A stretch of 35,960 nt of DNA, taken from Ettlia oleoabundans (Eukaryota; Chlorophyta; Chlorophyceae; Chlamydomonadales). The stretch is from the NCBI GenBank assembly GCA_019693395.1, contig JAAMXP010001520.1:1-35960 (forward strand), read 5' to 3'. Position numbers and translations under genes: made by a program. Positions 10,461-24,171 of the stretch are shown here, in pieces. Below the pieces are notes generated by a model. It was given only the letters and a program-made list of their open reading frames with translations, had not been told where the DNA came from and did not search any database. Each line of letters opens with the position of its first letter. Position 1 is the first letter of the stretch.

Positions 10461-12379
10461 TCAGCCCGGCCGTGCCCGCTTGGCTTTTCTTGCCGCCTTT
10501 GATGCCGCTGCTGCTTGCCGTGCTGCTCTTTCCTCTGCTGCTGCTGCTGCTGCTGTGCCGCCGCCGGTGTCGTTTGCTCCCCAGTCATTCTCATCTGCCG
10601 CTGTCAGTGCTCCATCCAAGCCTTCAGCTGCCTGCACCGCCCCATCCAGGCTCCACAGGTGGCGATTGACCCCGGAGCGGTAGTCATCTATGGCCTGATT
10701 GGAAAGCGCATCCGCGGTTTTGTTGAACTCCCGCAGCACCTGCCGCGCCTGGAAGGAGGTGAAGTGGCGCATCAGGCGGGTGGCGGCTGCGTGGTATGGC
10801 CTCAGCCCCTCGTTCTTCACCTGCCACTCCCCCAGCACCTGCAGCTTTGTAAAGGCAGCAAGGACACAGGAGTGAAAGGTTCAGGAGGGCAGGGAGCACA
10901 TGCCAAACAGGCAGACTTTGGGGTGCAACACAGCCAGGCATGCCGAGGTGCCAGCCTGCTGCATGTGTGCTGGCGAAATCCACACTGTGATGGGATGAAC
11001 TGTGATGAGGCTTACCCAGCCTGCCTGCCCTGCCTGAAACCCACAAATTGCAACTTGCAATCAGCCAGGAAAGTCAACAATCAGGCTTCACTGGACCCTT
11101 GCACCTCGCGGACGATAGAACCAGGATGCACCCACCTGTCGAATGATAAGGGTGCTGTCCCCCTGCACCTTGATGTGCTGGCAGCCCAGCTCCAGAGCCG
11201 CCTGCAGCCCCGCTATTAGCCCTGCATACTCCGCCTGGTTGTTGGTGTGGTCACCCATGTACTGACATATGCGGGCTACCTGCGATGGGTGCAGTGGCAT
11301 GAGGCAGCAGGGAGCAGTGGGGTTTAAGGGTTTCCCTCAATCCGTCAGCAGCTAGGCAGCCCATCAAGGTACCGCCAACTACTCCACTGCCCCCAAGTAC
11401 TGGTTATCCGCGTGCCTGTCTTCAGCAACTTCCCAGGCCTGGCAGCAGATCGCGGAGCTGGGTGCTAGCTAGCGTGCTAGACATTAACACTGCCACACCA
11501 GCCGCCGCCTTTTCTGAGCCAGCCGGCAGCTGCGCAGATTGACACGCTGGGCTGGCTTGCAAGGGAAATAGGTTGCTCAAGTAAACCCCAACGGGGCACC
11601 CTGTCACCCGTTCACACGCTAATCGGCCCACTCACTCACCTCAAACCCGGTGGCGTCATCATACAGCACCGCGCCAAAGCCAGCAGGTCCCGGGTTGCGT
11701 TTTGAGGCACCATCAAACTCCTGTACATGACAGAGCGACAACCTGCCAGGGGTTGTTCTCAGGGGCAAAAAGTGGTTGGGCAGCTAATAATTGAGGACAA
11801 CACGACGTAAATGCGTCTTGCTCCTTGTGTGTGCAGTCTTCTTAGCCGCAACATGACGGGAGACACAGACCCCAGACACAATTTAGCGCCCAACAACCTT
11901 GGTGGCTACAAACCCACCAGGCGGAACACCCTGCTGGTAGCTGATGGGGCGGCATGCTGCTGCGCTCCAGCGGACTGCGAAACTGGTGCTGCATGCAGCA
12001 CGCCGGCTGCAGCGGCGGGTGCCCGACGCTTGCGCGGCCGTGGCTGTGTTACCGCCGCTGCTATCGCTGCATCACTCGACGTGGCTCCTTCTGCTGCTTG
12101 CGTTGACGGATCCGCTGCCATTTTCAAGCCTGTGACGAGTGTGCCGTGCTCTTGGAGGTAGCGCAGGGCTTCTTGCTTAGTTTCAAAACCGGCAAACTTC
12201 GAGCGGCTGAAGCCCTCCACCTGCCGCCGACACTCCTCCCAGCTGCTGTACAAACCCGGCTTATGTCCACGTGCAACAGCATATACGCTCTTCTTTCCCA
12301 TTCCTTTTGCTTGCTGCGTCGCCACCACAGAACTGGTGCTTAGGAAGCGCAAGCCACAGCGGAGGAGCAGCGGCTGCAT
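10461..12379 (-). CDS. Ribonuclease H1 with N-terminal hybrid-binding domain, probably organelle-targeted
   Basis: Four exons: 12379-11918, 11720-11640, 11279-11136 and 10838-10461, 354 aa. The N-terminus MQPLLLRCGLRFLSTSS resembles a mitochondrial or plastid presequence. The hybrid-binding (viroplasmin-like) domain follows at about residues 29-78: KKSVYAVARGHKPGLYSSW, then SKFAGFETKQEALRYL. After a basic/Ala linker comes the catalytic domain: FRLEFDGASKRNPGPAG (Asp157), NNQAEY (Glu198), QGDSTLI (Asp222) and FNKTADALSN (Asp272), so the DEDD set is intact. The tail is a basic Ala/Lys/Arg segment. The enzyme cuts RNA in RNA-DNA hybrids such as R-loops and replication primers. The exon 1 donor was placed at CTG|GTGGGT because it restores the conserved LEFDGAS. 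Confidence 0.92.
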
Positions 12380-12469
12380 GCTACGGTCGCATACCTAAAT
12401 GTGCAAACACATAAAAGCATGTTAATGTCCTACATCAATCTGCTTTCTGCAAGAACACATTTCCGTGCT
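12380..12469. promoter_or_regulatory. Very short divergent promoter, RNase H1 / GNAT
   Basis: Only 90 bases separate the ATGs of the two outward-facing genes, so transcription starts and both 5' UTRs must share this stretch or the GNAT start lies elsewhere. Confidence 0.5.
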
Positions 12470-13606
12470 ATGAGTGCTGCGCTGGCCAACTGGGTTCACG
12501 GGCGCGGCGTGTGTGATCATGAGCCGTTGATCGTGAACAGGAAGTCAATGTCGGCCGCATCTGTCACCTCTTCCCATGCTTTCGTGCCCTGCGTGTTCAG
12601 CAGACCAGGTCCCAGCCCCAGACCACGGCTCTGGCACTGCAAGTCAGCCTCCAGACATGAAGCTTTCGTACAGGAGGCAAATTGCGACCAGTGGAAGCTC
12701 ACAGTTTACCGAGGAGTTGTGCCAGACGCAGTGGCGGTGAGCGTTCCACTGGGCCTGAGCCGCTGCTAGTACGCCCCAGCCCTGTGCCTTATATATGTGT
12801 ACGTTTTGGCACACAGCTCTCTTGCAGCATGAAGTAATGCCATGCAGCACGGATCAAGATCGCGATTGGAAGATCTCGCTGCTGAAAGGCCTTACCAAAC
12901 CAGTATCTGCTGCAACCTGCCATTCAGGTCAGCAAGCTGTTGGCGGGAGCGTTTTCCGCCAGTTGCGGTGATGACGACAGCGGCTTGCTCCTCACAGGCC
13001 CGGCGCTGGTGCAGTACCAGCTGAAGCTGCTTATGGCGCTGCAGTGGCGAGCCTCAACCTTGGGAAAAAACTTTGTCACCATTCTAGCTACCGATGCAGC
13101 GAGCGGCGAGCTTGCAGGTGTGTTCAAGTTCTTGCACCGACCTATAGGGAGCATAGGACTTATCTTACAGTCACTATGTCGAGCAACACAAGCAATGTGG
13201 CATGTTAGGACAAACCGTCCAAAAGCTTAATAGACTTTGGTACCTTGCAGGTGTGGCAAATGTGTCGCCAGGCTTGGAGCTTGCGGATGCGGAGGGGCAT
13301 TTTGAACTGGATCCCCAACAGGCAATGGCCACCTTGAGTAATATGGCCGTGGCAGAGCAGTTCCGCCGCCGTGGACTGGGGCGGATGCTGCTGGCAGCCT
13401 GCGAGCGCACGGCAGCGGCAGCGGCAGTATCGGTCGTGGCACTTGTCGTGTACCGGTCGAATGAGGCGGCAGTAGCACTATATGAGAGCAGCGGCTACCA
13501 ATTAGACAGCAGCTGGGTGGATCCCCGCTGGGCCGAGAGCGCTGAGCGTGGGAGGGTCGGCTTTGCACGGCGGCAGCTCATGTTGAAGCAGCTGGGTGCT
13601 GAGTAG
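12470..13606 (+). CDS. GNAT-family N-acetyltransferase, probably chloroplast-targeted
   Basis: Three exons: 12470-12736, 12928-13117 and 13251-13606, 270 aa, phases closing. The C-terminal half carries the GNAT core: ATLSNMAVAEQFRRRGLGRMLLAA, where RRRGLG is the R/QxxGxG/A acetyl-CoA pyrophosphate loop, then VALVVYRSNEAAVALYESSGYQ, the strand/helix pair that closes the fold. The first about 60 residues are rich in Ser/Ala/Arg/Pro with few acids, as in a transit peptide. The architecture resembles plastid GNAT proteins of plants that acetylate protein lysines or N-termini, but the substrate cannot be read. An upstream in-frame ATG at 12419 is a possible alternative start. Confidence 0.85.
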
Positions 13607-13668
13607 CAACCACCTGCATTAGGAGGTGGCCATTGTGGCCATGGTGACCATGGTGGCTGGCTTGCTCC

Positions 13669-13673
13669 TGTAA
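13669..13673 (+). terminator. TGTAA polyadenylation signal, GNAT gene
   Basis: TGTAA begins 63 bases after the TAG stop at 13606. Confidence 0.6.
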
Positions 13674-14641
13674 CTTTGATGAAAATCTGACGTGACTGTT
13701 AGCACTGTGTGTGGTATTGTTTATTGATTGTTAGACCAATTGCAACGCATGTCCGTCTTCACTGCGCAAGTAGTCAATCGGGCCCTGGCGTGCTAGCGAT
13801 GTATGGGGGAAGGAAGAATTGTGCGGCGAACTAGATGACTCGCTTAGAAGCGCTGACGCGATTGTGTGGTTCACTAAAGCTGCGGTAGAGATCTGGTATT
13901 GGAGTTTGCTACCGGCATCTCCCCTTTGCTGACTGCACTTATCCACTTTGTCTATTGACTTATTGTATTAAGCAACCAGTACAAGGTAAGTAGACAGTAG
14001 GTAGACAGTAGCAAGCAGTCTGCAAGCGCAGACGTGCGCAAAAAGGACTCTATTGATTATTCTCCATGAGCACCGTTTTTTCATTATAGTATAAGCACCA
14101 GGTGACGCAGTGGGCTCACTGCGTGAATGCCAACGCTGTGTGCCTCTGGAGCAGTCGGTGTTCTCCTGCTGGGCTGTGTGTGCCGCTAAGCAATGCCATC
14201 CTGCATGTGTTTGCCATCCAATTCATCTCTTTAGACNNNNNNNCCCCCCCCCCCCCCCCGGTTTACCCCAAATCATGATCAAGAATTAGCAGAAACTCAG
14301 CACCGAGTCAGGACTGATAACGACCGATTGCTGCAGAACCGTGAATTGAAACCAGGCGGGAGGAGGCGGGAGGACAGTGGGGCACAGTGTCGAGTACGCT
14401 GCAAGCCGTCGGGTGCTGTCTCGTCCTTCATGTTTGTGAAGCAGGGTGTCCTTCTCTGCAGTATAACGGCGGACTAGTCTGCCATAGCCTCGGAACAACT
14501 TTTCGCGCCCTGGCCCTCCAACCTGCATGGAAGCCAGAAAGTGATCGAACAGCATGGGTACCCTGTCGGATCCGTCGTTGCTCAAAGGACTCTCAACGCA
14601 GGGGCGCTTCGGCAGCCGGCCGGTCTTGACCTTCCGCGGCA
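13674..14641. other. Intergenic region containing an assembly gap
   Basis: AT-richer than the surrounding genes. It contains short direct repeats of TAGACAGTAG near 13990-14010, then a run of seven Ns and a C run. Because of the gap, upstream exons of the next gene could be missing. No gene is supported. Confidence 0.6.
14237..14259. other. Assembly gap: seven Ns followed by C16
   Basis: Ns at 14237-14243 directly abut a run of sixteen C at 14244-14259. A homopolymer next to a gap usually marks a failed read-through or a mis-join. Confidence 0.95.
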
Positions 14642-15736
14642 ATGTCTCCAGCGCACCACCCGGCCCTGCAGCGCCAGCTATCATGCCAGGCAGCCATATC
14701 AGGCACGGTGCTGCGGTCGCCGCGGAGCTTGCAGCCGTCTCGGCAAGCAGGCGGCCGTGGCACCCTGCACCGGCGCCAGCGGCGCCAAGCAGCCCTGCTC
14801 GTCACCGCGATGTTTGACCTGCCGCTGAACTGGAGCCCAACAGACTTTCTAAAAGTGCCCCGGGGCCAGGCGCAAGTCACCCTCTACCCATGGATGGAGG
14901 CTCACCATCGCAGGGAGTGCATGCGCCGCTGGCTGCAGCGGGAGGTGTGTGCCTGCTGCCGTCCGGCAGGAACCTGCAGTGACGGAAATAAGGAAAGGGT
15001 TGCACAATTGGTTTTCTGTGAGACCAGTTCCTCACGAGAGGCCTTGTTATCCTTGCATACCGCTGACGTGCATGCAATCTTCCACATTTACTGGACTGCC
15101 TTTGCTTGCTTGCCAACCTACCTGCCATTCTGCTGCACTTGATTTTCACTTGATCGCCTCCTATCCCAATTCTTGTTACCTTGTGCCTTCTCATTGCCCG
15201 AATGGGTCCACCTGCATCTGCAGCTGTGCATGAGCGAGGCTCAGGCCCGCTCTGTGCTGTCTCGCTGCCCCGCACTAGGAGAGCTGGATGTCCGGCTGGC
15301 ACGCCGCCGCTTGACCCACCTTGACCGCCACTTGGGCCTCAGCAGGTGTGTTCAACGCATTCAGTCTGCAGAACACTATATGGCAGCAGCATCAGCATGG
15401 TAACTTGTTTTCAAAAAGGCGTCTTCATGTGCTCGGCTAGTTGAAACCCACTTTGCATCCGCCTTTCAAGCATGGAGATCTCGCTCTTGAACTGTCACCA
15501 GGACATCATGCAGGGCATCTAGCTAGCCAGTTCAAGCTGGTTTTGTGTAGGGAGGCTTATGTTTTGGGCAAAAGAACATGTGCGCCACCCACCTTGCTGT
15601 GCAACACCATTGTCTATGCAGGATGGAGGCTGCTCTGCTGTTGTTGAGCCGCCCCAACATGTTGCTGCCAGCTGCCAGCGATGTCGTCGGCTTTGCTATG
15701 GGTCGGAAGGGGCCTGTGCTGCCTAAGCAAAGCTAA
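14642..15736 (+). CDS. Small plastid-targeted-type protein, possibly mTERF-like
   Basis: Three exons: 14642-14944, 15224-15345 and 15622-15736, 179 aa, with consensus junctions (GAG|GTGTGT, CTGCAG|, GCAG|) and phases closing. The first about 57 residues are rich in Ser, Arg, Ala and Gln and have no acids, ending LVTAMF, like a chloroplast transit peptide. The remainder has helical repeats of the form LCMSEAQARSVLSRCPALGELD ... LDRHLGLSR and AALLLLSRPNMLLPAASDVV. The R-x-P pattern spaced by helices recalls mTERF repeats, which bind nucleic acid in organelles. A full mTERF protein is longer, so this may be a short member, a truncated model or another helical-repeat family. The assembly gap lies 380 bases upstream. 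Confidence 0.5.
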
Positions 15737-16605
15737 GTTGGTCTACCCATCTTGTCTGCCTCCTGCCATCCTTCCCCTCCTTTTTGCATCAGCGGGTGAT
15801 ACTAGGATAGAGCTTGCACCATCACGGCCTGATTCATCGACTGTTCGGCACCCAGCAGCCAGCCCGGTCCAGCATAACTTGGCACTGCTGGCTGCAACTG
15901 TACAGTAATGCAGTCCCTCCGTCAGACGCGTTTTCCCAGCTGAGGCATGAACCCTAGTAGCGTCTATCAGCTGACTGCCTTTCTTTCTGGATATTCGCAA
16001 CTTGTTAAGTCCTCTGGGACTTTTTTCTCCACCTTCAACTGTGCCAACCACAGGGCCCCCACTGTAACGCTTCCTCTGTGCAAGAAGAAATGTCGACCCT
16101 AGCCGCTCTCTGTACGTTATTCTCGTCGTTTCCCTGGAGCTGTCCCCCCCTGTAATGGTGTCCTGGCCCCTAGCTGCTAAACACAGCATTCCAACCTGTA
16201 AACGTCCACATATGCAACTTAGCACAGCAGAGTTGCTCGTCTTGTTTTAACAATTACATTGTGTGTATACTGTAATATATCCAAACCAAGAAGCGAAGGC
16301 GAATAGCAGCAAGTCTACACGGTGTGTGAGTGGCTGGAAGGTTGCACTGGGTCTCACGGGAGTCCGATCAGTGTTGTACAGGACATTGGAGCACAAAGGG
16401 AACTCCACAGCATTTCCGCCGTGCGCAGAGGGCCAGGTGCCCATACGAGTGCTGTACAAACGCGGTACAAACAAAGACGGAAGCAGCTCAGGCACTGTAC
16501 GGCGGCAGTACAGGCACCATCCCACCTTGTGCTGCAGCTGAACAGCAGCGCAGTGCAGCCTGGCGGCTCGGCCGGCAGGCAGAGGGGAAGTAACAGCTGT
16601 AGTAT
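15737..16605. other. Convergent 3' UTR region
   Basis: The genes on either side point toward each other. Plus-strand TGTAA occurs at 16151-16155 and 16197-16201 and minus-strand TGTAA at 16258-16254, consistent with two facing 3' ends. No coding signal is seen. Confidence 0.6.
16254..16258 (-). terminator. TGTAA polyadenylation signal, TRAPPC3 gene
   Basis: Minus-strand TGTAA lies about 350 bases after the TAA stop at 16606 and just beyond the facing plus-strand TGTAA copies. Confidence 0.45.
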
Positions 16606-18433
<1,828 letters not shown>

Positions 18434-19575
18434 CGCTGCGTCCCTGGCGGCAACAGGGCCCGGCCCGCCAGGTGATCAAGGAGCAAAGTTGGGGCCCAGG
18501 CTCGCAGACCGTTTACTTCCGGTACGTAGGCGGTGTAGGACAGCTTCAGCTCTGAATAAGCCCTCCTGATGTGGCTTGCTGCCTGTCATGAGATGCCACA
18601 CCCGCCGTCCCCCCGCAACTCACACTTCCATAATTACAGACTCGGCGGTTGCAAGTAACCATTACATTGACGTTCAGGTTTGGCAATGTGTTTATGTACT
18701 ATTTTAAAAAACGAGGGGGTTTGGCTTTAAGGCTCACTGGCCGGATCAGATTTTCCGTTGTAAGAGCGTTAGCGGTGCTTGCTTTTTAAAAGGCGCCATA
18801 CGCATCAGGCACACGGCAGAGGGAGGAGAGGGGTTGGGAGAGAGTTTGGAGGGTTCATACGTAAGCTCTGCACACAGCATGCTGGAAGTATCCGGCTTAA
18901 CGGCAACCAAAAACATGTGCCGTTCAAAAAGGGAGGGCTCAAGCCGCGGCATGTTCAAGCGGGAGCAGCAGACAAGGAGACCTTATAAAGCATGTGGACG
19001 TTGGCAACAGAAGGAAGGATCAGGGGCAAAAGGACGTGATGCAGTCATTCATTGGTGCTTATGGCTTATCAGATCGGGTTCAGAAGGCGGGGCAAAATGG
19101 ACGCGGGGCAAAATACCTGTGCTCAGGCAAGCAATTTCGGTTGAATTGCGCAAGCCAATAGGTACTGCGTGCACTGTCAGCATCGCATGTGTAAATAGCG
19201 TGGGCTCTACCCTCAGGCTAAGCGCTTAGTCAAAGGCAGCATGGGCCACCCTCACAGCACACACAACGGAAGCATCTCACCAAGTGCGGCATGGCGCGCA
19301 TGCCACAGCAGCACAAGGAAAACCAAGGGAGGTGGAACGAGGGACAGAACAAAACAAAAAGGGACCGCTCAAACGGCGTGAACAGCCGCCCAGGCTGTCT
19401 CAGCCAGCCTGGGCCTCAATCGCTCGGAATTACCGTCTTTGCTGGAAACAAAAAAGCACATAAAATAGCCTCCAGGCAGCCCAACAGAGCCCCGGCTGCC
19501 AGAATGAGCTCGCCCAGAAGAGAAAGGTTGCCAAAATGGCACGAGGTGCCGTGAGTGCAACACTACGCATTACGC
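18434..19575. other. Intergenic: TRAPPC3 promoter side and EamA gene 3' UTR
   Basis: Both neighbours lie on the minus strand. Minus-strand TGTAA occurs at 18666-18662 and 18638-18634, about 910 bases after the EamA stop, which would imply a long 3' UTR. Open frames here are basic/Gly-rich and show no family motif. Confidence 0.5.
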
Positions 19576-22509
19576 TCAGTCATCCTTTGTGGCTAGTGCC
19601 TGCTGGCCCTCCTTGACCTCGCCGCCACCCAGCACCTGAGTGGCTAGAGAGGAGGCCAGGATGAGGACGGCTCCAACCATGCCGGTCGTGCCCAGCCGCT
19701 CGCCAAGCAGCACCCAGGCCAGGGCAGCACCCAGAACAGGCTCCAAGGTGTAGATGATGGCTGCAGCAGGAGGCAAAGGGGGAGGAAGCAGGGCACCAGT
19801 GGGACATATGCAAAGTGGTGAAGAACGACAATACAAGAAAAGAGGTGCGCAAGGGCCCAGGAGCGGGCCGAGGGTGGCTGGCCAGAAGCTAGCAGTGTTG
19901 CAATCCATCTGCCGCCTCACTGCACAGTGCCAATACTACCCCCCCTTGCAATTGTAGACAAGGCTTGCCTTCCTGCCCGCCCACCTGCATCCACGCTGGA
20001 TACATCTTGCAGCGCAAAGATCTCCATCATCAGCGCTAGGTCCGTGGTCAGCAGCCCGCAGTACAGAACCTGCGGTACATACAGCGCACAGTACAAACAT
20101 ACAACAAACCGCGTTGAGCAGGACAGTGACGAAACGAGCAGCCACCCAGGAACAAAAGACATGGCAGATGGCTTTCGGCAGCGTTTACAGCACGGCAAAG
20201 GAAAACATTCAGGCACGCAACACATTGGCATCAGAAAGCTGAGGCATTGCCACATCAGCACATAAAGTCCAGGCACCTCCTTGCAGCTGGTCCTCACAAG
20301 AACACACACCTGCTGCCATGGGAATGCGTCGGCGGTGAGCCAGGTCTGTGCAATTGCAGGGTGCCGCAGCATATCCCAGAGGGCGTCAGGATGGGCCACG
20401 CCGGCAGCCACCGCCGCAAACGCCATGGTGGTGGTCAGCACTGCGGGGCGGAGCAGGTAGGAAAGCATGGCAAGCATTACGAGTGTGGTAAGCAAGAAGC
20501 GCAACAGGAAAGCAGAAGAAGCGTGGCGGCGAAAGTGCATCATTAACAATATTGATCAAAAGCTGGGCTTTGGTTGCACAGATGCGACCACCCAGGGCCA
20601 CACCAATAAATACACGCAATCAGCTGCAGCATCTGTGGCGCACTCTGCTAGGGTTCTTAGTGAGACGGGGGGAGCAGCTAAGGAAGGCAGGCAGCTGATC
20701 TCACCAACCGACATGAGGGGCAGGTTTGACCCATTGCCCAGGGTGCGTGCATGATGCTCCGTGCGGAACACTTGCACCCCAAACGCCACCGCCGACAGGA
20801 AGCTCCAGATGTCCCCGATGCCGGCTGGTGCACCGCCCTGCTCAAGCAGCCCCACGCCCACAAGAGCCGCCAGGCAGCTGGCCCACGTGACCCTGGTCAC
20901 ACCCTTGCCGCTAATCCCCGCAAGGAAGGGGACCACAAGCACGGTGAAAGTGGAAAGGAAGGAGGCGCGGGAGGCATCGGTGGTGAGCAGCCCTGCTGAC
21001 TGCGTGATGTAGCCTGCAAGGGAGTGGCAGCACAAACAGGAAGCGGGCAGGTGATGCGCGGCAAGGCGGCACGATTGGCTGGCTGCAACAGGCACAGTCG
21101 TGAGCGCTTTGAGCAAAAGGCAAGGAGGGCAGCTTAATTGCAGGGCTGTACTGGCCGGCAGACACACAGGTGCAGCTGTCCTCAGCCGGCAAGCACAGGG
21201 TGCAAACCTGCGGCGGTCCACACACCAAGCTCCAGACCGGCTGTCAGGATGCGTTTGTCTTTGGCCGCCGCCTGCAGTTGAGGGCGGGGAGGACATCAGG
21301 TGATTAAGGGAGGAGCAGCAGCTGGTGCATTGAAACACATGTAGAGCCGGCGATCGGCCAGCCCCACAGTGCAGTAGAAGAGCGTCCCGCAAACTGCAGC
21401 TGGGTGCTGACAAGATGCTGCTTTCTGCAGACCGCAGCACATTCAGCTGCAGAATCACAATGTGCAGGCTGCCTTGTGTTGCAAACGAGAGCTGGCTTCA
21501 GGCTGGGCGTGTAGAGACATTCCTGCCGATTCCTGCCGAATAAGTTGCCACTATTAAGTATCAGTTACAGATACGGCAGGTTGGAGTAGGAACAACTCTT
21601 AAAATGGCTGGCAGCGCACCTTCATGAACGGCGCGAAGGCTGCCGCCGCCACAGCGAAGCGCAGGAAGGCGAAGCCGAAAGGGTCGAAATTGGCACCCAC
21701 ATCCTTCACCACCACCTGCAGCGATGGCAGCGGGAGCAGTGGCGGAGGCCAGGCAGAGGTCAGCATCGACTCACAGCCCTGCAGAAACCGTGCTATCGAT
21801 CAAAGAGTCGACAACAGGCAGAGAAAGCTGAACGGCAACTTCCAATGCAGACCATCCAAGAACGCTATCAAACAGGTGCAGCGGAAGGGTCTTAGTAGTC
21901 GCGGCTGAAGCTAAGCCCTTGACACCCCATCCAGCCACAGCCACAGCGAAACGACCCGAGCCCAAAAGCCGGCATGCTACACGCCAGAAAGGAGAATGAA
22001 CTCACCCAGTTGGTGGCCACCAGCATGACCAGAACGTTGAGCATGACAATGCCACGGGTGCGCTTGCTGAGGGGCAGCATGTCCAGCAAGCGTCCCAGAC
22101 TGCTGCCTGCAGCAGGCTTGTTCTCGCATTCTGCCAAATTCCCCGCCACATTGTCTATTGAGTGCTCTACACACACCATCTTGCCGCACAGCTCATCGTG
22201 GCGCATGTGGTGCGCCTGCTGCTGCTGTTGCAGGTCCTCAGGCTGCAGCTGCTGCTCCTTCTTGGCGGCGGCGGCACTTTGCTGTGCCGCCAGCTGGTCA
22301 GGGGCGATCGGTGCTGCCAGATACAGCTGCTCTAAGGCCGCGACTCGGGCGGTGGTCACCGGCTGCTCCAACCTCTCATCCAGGCTGCTGCGGCGCGCCT
22401 GGGGTGCAGCTCTGAGCAGAGGGCGGCCTCGAGTTCTGCAGCTGCGCTGGGGCGGGTTGCAGGGCAGGCCCTGCACCTGTCGAATGCTGCCGGAGCTAAA
22501 GGGCCTCAT
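19576..22509 (-). CDS. EamA/DMT-superfamily transporter with N-terminal extension, probably plastid
   Basis: Seven exons: 22509-22006, 21715-21620, 21271-21208, 21013-20705, 20440-20310, 20069-19985 and 19760-19576, 457 aa, every phase closing. The first about 40 residues are rich in Ser/Arg/Pro, like a transit peptide, then a Gln/Ala-rich stretch (QLQPEDLQQQQQ). About ten membrane spans follow, starting IVMLNVLVMLVATNW. The two EamA halves are recognisable: FAFLRFAVAAAAFAPF with FLSTFTVLVVPFLAG, and TLEPVLGAALAWVLLGERL with GAVLILASSLATQ. DMT/EamA proteins export or exchange small metabolites; the substrate cannot be read. The C-terminal EP and GE residues typical of the second EamA repeat are present. 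A short hydrophilic tail ends the protein. Confidence 0.88.
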
Positions 22510-22630
22510 GGCGCAAGAAGAGGCTTGGGGGAAACGCGGCAGCTTGTCACGTGATTGGGGCGAATGCTGTAGAGAGGACCGAGTGGGTATGCTATAGGGC
22601 TGGCAATGACGAGCTGATGCCAGGTAAGAA

Positions 22631-22703
22631 GGGTTGAATGGTTAGCTGCGCGGCCGCAATCATAAAGGCAACCGATTGCGAGCGCTGCTGTGAAGGTGCT
22701 GCG
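22631..22703. repeat. Dispersed repeat copy A
   Basis: The core at 22668-22703 (GCAACCGATTGCG...GGTGCTGCG) matches 24207-24242 with about five differences in 36 bases; weaker similarity extends upstream in both copies. Confidence 0.6.
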
Positions 22704-24171
22704 TGGCATGGCGCCCCTAAGTCCTGGGTTGAACCTTGATTTGTCAGCGTTGTGCAACTGCAGCAAGCATTTTGCATTGTTCCAGCCACCGAGGGCACAG
22801 CTGCCCCACCCGGCGGCTGTTCAATCACAAGCCGGCAAACGCAGAACTGCAGACTAGTTTCTAGTGTCATGGCCGTGTTGCGCCATAGAGTGGACTACAT
22901 TGGCCATGGGCACCGTCGTGCATCCAGCCGCCACAGGTTGGGTTTGAACAGTGCTCCTTAATCGTGGCGTCGTCTTCTACGTGCTCGGCTGGGCATGGCC
23001 CGTGCACATGCCAGGTTGTTAGGAATACCAGGTGAAGCAGTTTTACACAGTATGAGCGACAGTACCACTGCGCTACTGCTAGCAAGCACAGTGGGCCATG
23101 TCACACAGTGAAGGCCACGTCTCCCTTTACTTCTGGGTTGTTCAAATGGCCATGCATGCTCAAATGAACTGCGTACCGCGGGAGTCCCGCGGCAGGGTGC
23201 GCTGCTGCTAGGGTGAAAGGTGTGTCACAGAGGTGTTAAAATGCAGGCAAGGTTGTTGGCCTGCCATTCTTGCTGCATGCCAGTCCTGGTACTGCTGGCA
23301 CCAACTTGCGCTTCACACCCATTGAGTGCCAGCACGTTTACCGGTGCAGCCGTGACACATGCATTCATAGCATGCTTTTTTGCCGCCTTTCTCTCGTACA
23401 ACAACTTTTACGATTTGCCGATTGTGCCGCCTCCGGCAATCTCTAACGCCCTCCCGCATCTTTGCCGCTCTGCTGCCACCTTTGCCTCCCTCCAGCCACC
23501 TTCGCCTTCCTCCAGCCAACTTCGCCACCCTCCTGTTCGCTTCCCCACCTCTGGCCATATGGCCTCCTTCCCTATCCTTCCGCCATCTTGTCACGTTTGC
23601 CATCTTGAGTTTTTGGCCAGCGGCCCCCATTTTGCCACTACCCGCCACTTACCCACCCACCCACCATCTTGTCACCTTGCCACCAGGCTGCCATCTTATC
23701 CATTTAATTGCCATGTCCGCCTTTTGCTGCCGTCTTCCCTTTGTGCTGCCCACATCCCGTCCCCACCGGTCATACTGCCACTCCTGCAGTTGTGCCTTGT
23801 ATGGTTGGGTTGGGCTTTGCGCCATCATGCCTCCAAGCGTCTGCTCGAGTGCAACGGCTAACAGTCACGTTGGCAGTCGGCCAGTCAAGTCCCTCCTGCG
23901 ACATTCGCTTGCCGCCGTCTCGCCAGTCACTTCCACCTTAACTTCAGTCATCTCTTGCCACTACAACATGCCATGCTGTTGCTTTATGGGCTAGCGCATC
24001 TGCATCCTGCCATATCAGCTTAGCTGAGCTCATATGAACAGGCAGTGATCGTGATTTCACAGTGCCACCTTCCGTCGCTGCCGGGCCGTTCGGGATGCCC
24101 CCATAGGGCCCGTTCCCTTGCGGAGACGCCGGCAGAGGTATGGGCCGACCTTCCAGCGAGAGCAGAACACA

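Noticed and set aside
14286..14684. 132-codon minus-strand open frame
   Set aside because: Antisense to the start of the 14642 gene, adjacent to the assembly gap, without motif or splice support.
18834..19229. 131-codon plus-strand open frame
   Set aside because: It lacks an ATG at its start, has no recognisable domain, and lies in the presumed 3' UTR of the EamA gene.
23220..23861. 213-codon plus-strand open frame rich in Pro/Ser/His/Leu
   Set aside because: It coincides with the pyrimidine-rich decayed repeat; composition alone keeps it open in more than one frame.
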